64,000 nt of DNA from Stictocephala bisonia (taxonomy: Eukaryota > Arthropoda > Insecta > Hemiptera > Membracidae): positions 124,001 to 188,000 of the forward strand of contig JAQJVL010000306.1 in assembly GCA_035578905.1 (NCBI GenBank), in the 5' to 3' direction. The translations under genes and the position numbers were made by a program. The notes beneath the pieces were generated by a model that saw only the letters and a list, made by a program, of their open reading frames with translations, had not been told where the DNA came from and made no database searches. Position 1 is the first letter of the stretch. Each line of letters begins with the position of its first letter. Below, piece by piece: positions 1 to 10,900 of the stretch.

Positions 1-2207
1 CAGATAGTGCACGTTCTGTTAGATATGGTGGACAGTTGCAAATAAAATAAGTAGACACTCTTGCCTAAGATATTGGACAGATAGTGAACGTTCTGTTAGA
101 TATGGTGGACAGTTGCAAATAAAATAAGTAGACACTCTTGCCTAAGATATTGGACAGATAGTGAACGTTCTGTTAGATATGGCGGACAGTTGCAAATAAA
201 ATAAGTAGACACTCTTGCCTAAGATATTGGACAGATAGTGAACGTTCTGTTAGATATGGTGGACAGTTGCAAATAAAATAAGTAGACACTCTTGCCTAAG
301 ATATTGGACAGATAGTGAACGTTCTGTTAGATATGGTGGACAGTTGGAAATAAAATAAGTAGACACTCTTGCCTAAGATATTGGACAGATAGTGAACGTT
401 CTGTTAGATATGGTGGACAGTTGCAAATAAAATAAGTAGACACTCTTGCCTAAGATATTGGACAGATAGTGAACGTTCTGTTAGATATGGTGGACAGTTG
501 CAAATAAAATAAGTAGACACTCTTGCCTAAGATATTGGACAGATAGTGAACGTTCTGTTAGATATGGCGGACAGTTGCAAATAAAATAAGTAGACACTCT
601 TGCCTAAGATATTGGACAGATAGTGAACGTTCTGTTAGATATGGTGGACAGTTGCAAATAAAATAAGTAGACACTCTTGCCTAAGATATTGGACAGATAG
701 TGAACATTCTGTTAGATATGGTGGACAGTTGCAAATAAAATAAGTAGACACTCTTGCCTAAGATATTGGACAGATAGTGAACGTTCTGTTAGATATGGTG
801 GACAGTTGCAAATAAAATAAGTAGACACTCTTGCTTAAGATATTGGACAGATAGTGAACGTTCTGTTAGATATGGTGGACAGTTGCAAATAAAATAAGTA
901 GACACTCTTGCCTAAGATATTGGACAAATAGTTTACGTTCTCTTAGATATGGCGGACAGTTGCAAATAAAATAAGTAGACACTCTTGCCTAAGATATTGG
1001 ACAGATAGTGAACATTCTGTTAGATATGGTGGACAGTTGCAAATAAAATAAATAGACACTCTTGCCTAAGATATTGGACAGATAGTGAACGTTCTGTTAG
1101 ATATGGTGGACAGTTGCAAATAAAATAAGTAGACACTCTTGCCTAAGATATTGGACAGATAGTGAACGTTGTCTTAGATATGGCGGACAGTTGCAAATAA
1201 AATAAGTATACACTCTTGCCTAAGATATTGGACAGATAGTGAACGTTCTGTTAGATATGGTGGACAGTTGCAAATAAAATAAGTAGACACTCTTGCCTAA
1301 GATATTGGACAGATAGTGAACGTTCTGTTAGATATGGTGGACAGTTGCAAATAAAATAAGTAGACACTCTTGCCTAAGATATTGGACAGATAGTTTACGT
1401 TCTCTTAGATATGGCGGACAGTTGCAAATAAAATAAGTAGACACTCTTGCCTAAGATATTGGACAGATAGTTTACGTTCTCTTAGATATGGCGGACAGTT
1501 GCAAATAAAATAAGTAGACACTCTTGCCTAAGATATTGGACAGATAGTGAACGTTCTGTTAGATATGGTGGACAGTTGCAAATAAAATAAGTAGACACTC
1601 TTGCCTAAGATATTGGACAGATAGTGAACGTTCTGTTAGATATGGCGGACAGTTGCAAATAAAATAAGTAGACACTCTTGCCTAAGATATTGGACAGATA
1701 GTGAACGTTCTGTTAGATATGGCGGACAGTTGCAAATAAAATAAGTAGACACTCTTGCCTAAGATATTGGACAGATAGTGAACGTTCTGTTAGATATGGT
1801 GGACAGTTGCAAATAAAATAAGTAGACACTCTTGCCTAAGATATTGGACAGATAGTGAACGTTCTGTTAGATATGGTGGACAGTTGCAAATAAAATAAGT
1901 AGACACTCTTGCCTAAGATATTGGACAGATAGTGAACGTTCTGTTAGATATGGTGGACAGTTGCAAATAAAATAAGTAGACACTCTTGCCTAAGATATTG
2001 GACAGATAGTGAACGTTCTGTTAGATATGGTGGACAGTTGCAAATAAATTAAGTAGACACTCTTGCCTAAGATATTGGACAGATAGTGAACGTTCTGTTA
2101 GATATGGTGGACAGTTGCAAATAAAATAAGTAGACACTCTTGCCTAAGATATTGGACAGATAGTGAACGTTCTGTTAGATATGGTGGACAGTTGCAAATA
2201 AAATAAG
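1..2207. repeat. 77-bp satellite, 28.7 copies
   Basis: Tandem 77-bp unit beginning CAGATAGTGAACGTTCTGTT and ending GATATTGGA. Unit starts fall exactly at 1, 78, ... 2157, so no insertion or deletion occurs across 28 full copies. Only scattered substitutions are seen: GGTGG/GGCGG, and a TTTACGTTCTCTTAG subtype in about three copies near 930, 1395 and 1470. The array ends abruptly at 2207 inside a unit and continues beyond the left edge. Confidence 0.97.
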
Positions 2208-3026
2208 CAATTCTGGATCAAGGAATACAACAAAATATCCACTTTGTGTCTGTCTTTCATTAACGGCAAAGTGGTCAACGTCTGAAACCAGGCCTGTGGC
2301 TGAAACTTGTTATCTGGAACTAACCCTTAATTTTTAACACCCTGGCTTTCAAAACTGAACTCCAACTGATTCCAGGTACAATCATGATCTATTTTGATAG
2401 TTACAAAATTACTATAGGAGGTATAACCAATGCTCTACTGGTATATAGAGACTTAGACTCTGGGATGACAAGGTGAAAATGTATGTCCTCTGGCCAACAA
2501 AAACAAAGACGACATTTTTTTAAAATAACTTTAAGTCAGGAAAACAGTAAAAAAGTAAATCATTGAAATTTGAGCACTACAAGAGACAGAATGACAGGTG
2601 AAAACCAGAGACATACACAGGATTCAATTTTGGTTTTACTAGGCTTTTTGCTAGAAAATAATTCTCTTGTTTACAATCAAATAAATTTATTTTGCCTTAT
2701 GGTTCCAACAGTGCTGTAAAAGGCCTTGCAAATAAGTTTAATTTATTGATAATAGTTGAAAATTAATAAGATAGTAAACAGTATACAATTATTTAGTAAA
2801 ATCATCTCCATTTCAACTTTACTACAAAAATTATGTTCGTGTGCATTTTAACATAAAAGTGAGTAAGCTGGCATCTGGGCCTAATTTTTAAAGATTTGAA
2901 AAAACTAAAATTGAAATGACAATCAGAAGTAATTTTAATATTTAAATCCAATCATTGACTATAAATGGGCAAATTCAAAATGTCTATAGTGTCAATAAAA
3001 ATTAAATAAATAAAAGATTAACATTT
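2208..3026. other. AT-rich, nothing recognised
   Basis: Between the satellite and the MITE. I see no open frame, inverted ends or tandem structure. Confidence 0.5.
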
Positions 3027-3673
3027 ATATGAAGCCCCTAAAGGCAAAGTGGACTAACCCACAAATTTTCAATTTTGAGATTGGTATACCTGCTGGTGAA
3101 GAAAAATCAGCTCTATCTAATGGTAAAACAAGCTAAGCTCTATCAGCTGTATTTTTTTTCTAGAACAAAAAAATATTTAGTCCAAAATGCATTATCACAC
3201 ATCTTCTTCTAGGCAGAATGGACTAACCCACAAAATTAAGTGCAAATTTGGACTATCCCCCATTAGAACAATGTTAATCCAAATGTCATTTTGTTGTAAA
3301 GTCAAAGTGGACTAAACTGTGACATGCCTTTTATTTTTTTTGCTCTATTCTCCTTTATACTCTATGTAGGTCTTACATAGTTAGCTGTAACAGTAAAATG
3401 GACTAACCTTAATGTTAAATAGGATTAACCCACAATAGACATGGAAGCAAAACGGACTACTCAATTTTGGAAGCCATTTTGGAAATGAAATATTGTGTTT
3501 TTTTAAATAATTTACCAAACAGTATATAATTCTATGGGTTTAATCTGTCAGATTACAAAAAATCACAATCCAGATCAACTTCTGACCTATGATATGATTT
3601 TTTAACTTTAGCACTTAATATCTCAAAACTTACTTTTTGGGGTTAGTCCACTTTGCCTTTAGGGGCTTCATAT
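3027..3673. mobile_element. MITE with 34-bp TIRs, GAAGCCCCTAAAGG family
   Basis: The left end (3027-3060) and right end (3640-3673) are near-perfect reverse complements reading ATATGAAGCCCCTAAAGGC, then AAAGTGGACTAACCC. The target duplication is TA or ATAT; the overlap with the TIR makes this ambiguous. No transposase. The interior repeats the TGGACTAAC core at about 3050, 3218, 3308 and 3398, with weaker variants near 3255 and 3456, like subterminal transposase-binding sites. Superfamily not identified. Confidence 0.85.
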
Positions 3674-3849
3674 CTGCTAATGTTTTTAAATGACTTGTTT
3701 AAAAGTTAGAAAATTCATTAAATACAGTGATTAAGCTTAAACTAAAATATTTTCAAAGAAAAAAATGTTTTAATGTCCACACAAAAGAGGTGTATGTCCA
3801 TACAAGTGACAATTAGGAGATATTTAACTATTTTAATTGTTAGTAACAG

Positions 3850-3870
3850 GAGACCGAGCTTCGCTCAGTT
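3850..3870. other. short hairpin GAGC-TTC-GCTC
   Basis: The sequence GACCGAGCTTCGCTCAG contains a 4-bp stem (GAGC/GCTC) and opens a GC-richer island unlike the surrounding AT-rich DNA. It may be the boundary of the repeat that follows. Confidence 0.35.
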
Positions 3871-3971
3871 GTATTTTGCAAACTGAAGAGGATTCTGAGG
3901 ATCATTTGTTGTTTTCCTCCTTGTAGGCTATTAATAAAATTTTGTTTCGGACGTATTCCGCGTTTACCTTT

Positions 3972-4192
3972 AGCCCCTTGTGGAACTCGACCTGTGGCCT
4001 CGAGGGATGGCTCGCCCTATGGCCTTGCCAAGATGCTCTGCAACAGGACTCTTTGTGGAACTCTGCCTACAGCCTCGAGGTTGAATGTTCGGCCTGCGGC
4101 CTCACCAAGGCACTCTGCTACAGTCCCATTTGTGGATCTAGGCATGTCGCCTCGTGAGGAAGATCGACCTTCGGCCTTGCCAGGATTCTTAA
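3972..4192. repeat. degenerate 77-bp GC-rich tandem repeat, about 2.8 copies
   Basis: Three diverged units start near 3972, 4049 and 4126. Each has a TTGTGGAAC-like head, GGCCT..GGCCTC motifs and a GCTCTGC tail. Base composition (over 50% GC) contrasts with the flanks. Open frames across it (71 and 73 codons) overlap in two phases and are by-products of the repeat. It has no visible homology to the 77-bp satellite despite the equal period. Confidence 0.7.
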
Positions 4193-4199
4193 GCATAGT

Positions 4200-4811
4200 C
4201 TTTTCTAAAATCTGATGGTATATTAGTAATTAGGAGAAGAATACCTTTAATTTTATGCCCCACTTGGGTGTATTAGTTTTACATTACCTAATTAATAAGG
4301 AGTCAAAAATAAAAACGGTGATAGTAAAAAACAATCTAACAAAGTAATATAAGTTGGAATTAAACACAAACACATGTTCAAAAACGTAATAAAATATTAA
4401 ATAATTCCACTACTTATAGACAAGTAAGTAAACATAGCACATGTGATCTTCTGAACAATAAATTACACAGGACGTTTAGGAATCTCTGGGGCAGAAATAG
4501 GAATTTTCCCAGGGTTGAGACCGGTTTCTCGTGGTCGAAAACCCCCCCCCTAATAAGTAAAAATGCTTGGAGCCAAAAAAAGTTCGTCGGACGTGGCTTG
4601 TTTTATATAATAAGATTTCAGGCAGTGGTTATTAAATTGGTATAGCTGTAGCTGTAAAGCAATACATATATAATATTAGTAAATTCAATGACTTATAGCA
4701 TGGATAGTTAAATTTAAGATTTTATTTAAAACCATAAATTGTGCTCTTACATTATCTATTTTAAATATAGTTTTGAACCATACATAATAGCCCAAATGTG
4801 TTTGCAGTTAG
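4200..4811. other. AT-rich, nothing recognised
   Basis: Upstream of the first visible exon. It includes a C10 run near 4542. No promoter element can be supported. Confidence 0.4.
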
Positions 4812-4917
4812 ATGGGGCCCTCACCTGCTAAGCCAGGAGTAGAACCATCCCAAGGACCTGTAGAGAGTGTGTACTATGGAGTATTTTTACCCCCAGATGT
4901 TCTGGCTGCTAGCGAAG
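4812..4917 (+). CDS. ANKLE2: ANKLE2 exon 1 of window
   Basis: Codes for a Pro-rich stretch ending [19 protein letters not shown], with one base left over (phase 1) before donor GTAGGC. The YYGV strand begins the viroplasmin-like fold completed in the next exon. In this frame a TAG lies immediately 5' of the ATG. So either the acceptor is the AG at 4810-4811, or the acceptor is the better TTTGCAG at 4801-4807 and the ATG at 4812 is the true start. I cannot decide between these. Confidence 0.7.
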
Positions 4918-7900
4918 GTAGGCTAACTTACATTGCTTTTACCAGTTCATACATTCATTACTTTATTAACTTCATTCAGTTGTTTTTAACAGTTTTTTTA
5001 ATGGGGAGATGTTGTACAGCAACCAGTGGCTCAAAGTAATCAGCCAAAAAGGAATTCTGACTGAGTACAATTATGTGACCAATTAGTTTATGGGTGGGTA
5101 TACAAACACATGTGTATTGTGCAAGACATATAAATATATGGATGGTATAAATGCTTTTAACAACCATACACGTTTCGAAAAAAGAAAAATCAATACAAGA
5201 CCAACTCTTCCTCCAAATAGCAGAAAGTAGACGCTCACAGGTTGATGTTCATCACTACATGAGAAAGAAAAACAAATATAAAAAGACAGTATTAGAATCG
5301 TAACCATGAATATTCTTACACTTATTAAGAAATGTGAAGAGCTTACAGATATGATAAAGAGGAGAAAACTGAAAATATTGGGCATGAGTAAAACAAGATG
5401 AAAATAATACTGGCTTAAAAACCATGAGGAAAGGATATAAAATTACTGGAGTGGACACCACAAAATGGCAAAAGAATGAAGCAGCATTTATTATACGTAG
5501 AGATTTGGCCTAGAACTAACACATGTTTATTATATACGTACTAGATTCATTAATTAACAGAACAGGATAATAAGTAAAAATCAATTATTAAGTAAAATCC
5601 AAGCAACAGAAATGAAGTAAGCACGTTCAGTGCCGGTGGCGCCTAATCCGCCCACGTTTCATTGTATGGAGTGGTAGAGAGGAGCTGATAATACACGTGG
5701 GTCATGCATTTATGACATCTCATATACATATAAAATCAACTTCAAACAGCTTCTCGAATATTTACATGGATATAAAACCTTGTCAATATGGTAAGTTAAA
5801 ACATCATTTTTATACCTCAGCTTAGGAATATTACATAGTAATAGACAGCCGCATTCAACGTGTTAATAAGAACAATGACAAAAAGACAAGGAAGGATTAA
5901 GAAATTAATTGAATAGAACAGAGGCTGGTGTGGAGAGACATGTAATCGAACATGTAGGAAAAATGAAATTGAGATGGTTTGGTCACATCAAGAGAACGGC
6001 GATTATGATATATATTAGTACAATGGAGTAAGCCAAGATTTAGGATTTAAAGGAAGAATCAATAAAATGAGGGCAAAATAGGCATGAAGTTGAAAACCAA
6101 ATATGGCAATATAACGGTAGAACTCAAATTGGAAGTGGCTTGTCAACCACACCTGTGTGACTGTAGTGGTAGCGATGATGAAGAGCTGTCATACAGTAAA
6201 ATTCAAATTTTATAAAAGATTGTCATGGTCAAAACAACTTTAAGAGCCAAAAGAACTTTGCTAGTTAGTTTAACCATCGCATCTTCAGTTAATTTTCCTC
6301 TTAAATATCCATAATTCGATGCATTAAAAATATTACTTTGTAATAAAAAAAGATATCTGCTCATAAACTAATATTTCGACTTGGATAAATTAGGAATAAT
6401 TGAGATGAGCTGATAACTATCAGGTTTTCACTTGAAACCATCTTTATGAATTTGCAATAAAAAACAATTGCATTTGTAAATATTAACTCAAGTTAACCTG
6501 AGAAAACTAAACTGTACTTTAAAGGAGTACTTATCATTTAAAGCAGGCAAACTCCTAAGATCCTTGAGTCTGTTATCAGTGTTAAATTGATAGATTTTCT
6601 CCAGCAAATGACATATTATCTGATGTCCAACATGGGTTTTGTAAAAATAGATAAAAAAATACAGCAATATTTAGTTTCATAGTTGCCTTGCTCAGGTCAC
6701 TCAATGCAAAACTCAATGCAGTGGGTATTTTTTGTGACTTGAACAGAGCATTTGATCCCGTAGATCACACAATCCTGTTGGAAAAATTGGAAAATTATGG
6801 AGTATAGGGGGTAGCTCATAATCTTTTCAAATCATACATGACATATGGAAAACATTGTTTCAAATCTTGTAATTGGTACTGATTATCAATCAAGCAGGTT
6901 ACCAATATTGTGCAGAGTCCTCAAGGGTCGATTCTCAGCCCAAACTTATTTCTCATTTATATAAATGACTTATCTTCCTATCTCCCACATATAAACATGG
7001 TCCTGTATGCTGATGACTGTTCTATTCATATGGCACATCATTAAGAAAAATAGCATGTCATGTCAGTCAACGGAAGTTTTGAAACTGCTTCTCATTGGTT
7101 TATAAATACTGGACTCAAATTAAATATTAAAAAACAAGTTTTCTTCAGTTCTCCCTTTCAAAAATCCTCGCCTTAGTCTGATAAATAAATTTGTGATAAA
7201 TGGACTTGTCTTTATATCAAATCTCCAACTAAGTTCCTTGGCATATTTCTAGATGCTGACTTTTCCTGAGAATCCCGCATAAATCATATAAGCGCCTGCT
7301 TCCAATGTGCCCTCTATCGCCTCTCATCTATCTGTAGCCAAAAAGCGTTGCTTCATGTTCATTTTGCCCATGTTGAGTCAGTACTGAGATATGGTACCAT
7401 TTTCTGGGAGCTCTCAAGTGCAGAACATTTTAATAGAATATTTAAAATTCAGAAATGGTTCATTCGATCCTTAGCTCTTAAATGCTTACCTGAGTCATGT
7501 CAGCCTTTATTAAAAAAATTAAAATTTTTGACTGGCTGGCGTAGTTAGATATGAATTATTAAAAATGGTTTCTATCACAACTATCCCACCAAAAGTTTCA
7601 ATAAGTTATCAGTTGTAAACCATCATACATCATTTAGGAAAGAACCATATCATACCTGTATGACAATATTTAATAAACTCTCACAAAACATTTGAGAAAA
7701 AAGCAGGCCATGTGTTTTTAAAAAAAATTTGAAGGAATACTTTACTAACAAATGTTTTTATGAATATAATTTCATTGATAGCATGTAAGAATTATTGTAT
7801 ACATTACAACAACAACAACAACAAATTGATGTGTTCATTGTAAAAACAAGAGCAATCTACTAATCATTAGAAGAATTTGAATTTGAAGAGTTACATAGTT

Positions 7901-10900
7901 TCATTTTCTTTTTAATACCCTCCAAACATGTACTGCTTTTCTTCTTTCCTCTTAAATTATAAAATGAGGCAGTTAATGCAACACTGTCATATCTTGGCCT
8001 TTCATCATAACTGTTTAGGAAAGTGCACATGACATTTTTAGTAAAGTATGACAGTTCCATATACATTTAGAGCTATTGGATAAAATTAAACTTTATAGAA
8101 AAAATAGTTTTAAATTCAAAAAGTTACTTATATAATTTTATTTATTATTAAGACGAGTCATCAATATATGGGCGGATATAGATTTTGAATGAGTGTTGAT
8201 AAGTAAATATAGCTACTGTTACAAACTAAGGCCAACTATTCCTTAGAAAGTATTTCATTAATAAACAGCCCAATGACAAACGAACAGTCAGCGGTTATCA
8301 GCTGATCCCTTTTAAAATTTGTGAGTATATCAATAAAGTAGAATGTCTTCAGTCTGCAGGTTATAAATGACATATTTTGACAAAATATTATTGTCATTCA
8401 CAGTGGTTATGTGATTCTAATGGTGGACAAACGCAGTTCATATTGATGTACTTTTTATTATGAATGTTAGCCGCTTAAAACATCGATCGAAATTGAGTAT
8501 CTACGTATAGAGTCCAGATTTAGGTAATACACTTTAGGTGTTGGCCAGAGTCAGGGTTCAGTGAAAAAAATGTTTAAATTTTACTTTTTAACGTTTTATT
8601 ATTAACTTTTGTCTAAAAATGAACGATTATTTGTGCTAATGCATGTAAATAGCAAGATTGTAATTGTCGACAAAATTGTGAAGCCAAAATCCAAATTTTT
8701 AGTTTGTAAACAAATTATGGATTTTTTACTCTGAGTGCAACAGTATGTTTGTGGTTATAATTTCATAAATCCATCTATGATATATAAATATGGAATGTAA
8801 TACTTATTTGTCTATGCTGTCATGAAACATTCGACCGTAATGAAACTGAAATAATCTATAAGGCATCAATAAAAATTGGTACTCTCATTTTAAATTTATT
8901 TTAAGTAGTAACTTAATATTGAAAAGAGTAATCATTTTTTAGATAACGAAAGAGTTTTCTCTGACAAATCAGAGGCACTAAAATTGGTGAAGAAATACAA
9001 GAAGGCAAGATTCAAATCATTTAGAACGGTAACTGATGCCATGCATTTTGCCATATTTGGCATAGAGACTGTGGGACAGAATGTCTGTCCTACACCACCC
9101 CCTGAATCAGGAGAGAAGCTGAGCTCCTTCCGTGGCCCGAAACCCCAAGATATGGTACGGTTCCGTAAAGCCATAGAATCTGGTGACTTTGAATTTGTGA
9201 AGAAGACTGTGTGGGAAAATCCTCGTTACCTTGTCAGTAGTGGAGATACCCCAGCAATTTTGCAGGTCTGTTGGATTTAAAATGTAAGTTACGCTAAGTA
9301 GATGGAGTTTTAAAAATTGAATAAGTAATGCAACCTGTTAAAGTTCAAGTTTAAGAAGCTCTGGTATTGGGTCTTAATTTTAAATTATCGTTTCAAACAA
9401 ATATTAACCAGCATCACATCTTCAGATAATCATAAGTCTTTTGTTGCCTGAATGCCACATGTAGTATTCTCTGTGATATATCTAAGATGTATGCGACATT
9501 CTCTTGGCTAAATTAAACTAAATCAGAATAAAAAGAACTTCCTGGATTAAGGATTTTTTTTTAACAAAATTTTACACAACTGTATAAATATCTGCCACCT
9601 AAGGATATGTTGAATATAAAAGAGTAATTTTGTGGTAAGAACTGTGTTCTAAGTATTTTTAAATTATTCTTGGTGGTCTTGTCAAAGTTTTAAAAACAAT
9701 AAATATCAAACAGTTGTTTCAATAATTTGACAAGACCATCAAGAATAATTTTTAAAGTTTTCCAAGTTTAAAGATCCGATGATGGCGTAAAAGCCAAAAC
9801 GTGTAATCCAACAGGATTTCCAGGATCACTGGCAGATTGCAGGTAATTAACTTTTAATATATTCATCGAAAGTGATTAAAAAAAACAACACCAAAATGAA
9901 AAAAAACCTGTTACTTGACATTGACAGGTCTCTAACCATCAACACATGTATTATGTTAACATTTTTGTCTAATTATTTTCTTCAGGAATCAAGATGTCTA
10001 AATGAAAAAATAATATTTTTTATAATCTCAAGTTATTGAATCTTAGTGAAAATTAAAATTTAAGTGATTTCCTTTAAGTTTTTGAAATCTTTAATTAGCA
10101 TGATAATTAGTTTAGTAGGACACTCTAGTTTTTATTTGGAATTGCATATAAAATAATCTGTCTTCATTAAAAAAAATAATTTATCTTAAAAGTAAACAAT
10201 TTAGTTTATAGAAACATAGTAATGTAAACTTAACTGGACTTATAGCACGGGTTTCATTTAGTAAAAGGCTGCATTGTATTAAGCTTTTCGAGTAAATATC
10301 ACTTAAATGCAACCTTTATTTCAGTGTAAAGTGTAGCTTCTACTTTTCATTGAAATATATATGTTGTGGACAGGAAGGATCTCGCTACAATGCGTTGCAC
10401 ATCGCAGCCCGATCTCGTAATGCCACCATTTGTGCCTTCATCCTGCAGACTGTAGGAAGTAGAGAATTCATGCATCACTTCTATGGGGATGCGACGGATG
10501 TAGACCAGCGTTGTGCCGTCTTGTTGGATCTCTACTTAAACACTCCAGACAAAGCACTCAATGAAACGCCTCTACACTTTGCCACCAAGTTCGGAGCTGT
10601 TCATGTGGTCAGAGTATTGGTGGCGTACTCTCAGTGTGATAGGGCAGCCACTAACAAGTTTCACCAGACTGCCAAGGATGTAAATAGTTCACTTTTCTTA
10701 TCTGCTTAATACAGACATGTACAATATTGATTAGATGTGTCAGCTTTTTAAATTTTCACCGAATACCAATCCAGTTAAATTTTACATTGAAAGCTTCCAT
10801 AATTGTAGTGTCTCTCTTATCTGAAGTAAACTAGCTGTGATGTTATCGGATAAGTAAAAATGTTGGATAGTAAGAATGATATTTAAATACCATTGAAAGT

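Noticed and set aside
1..2207. CRISPR array
   Set aside because: The repeats abut without spacers and the unit is 77 bp in a eukaryotic context; this is a satellite.
3942..4215. Two overlapping frames (71 and 73 codons) of normal-looking composition
   Set aside because: Both phases are open because the region is a GC-rich tandem repeat; no homology, and the frames follow the repeat.
10800..10900. A further Tigger element (TTATCTGAAG / ATCGGATAAG)
   Set aside because: Only one weak end is visible; no TA-flanked partner was located.
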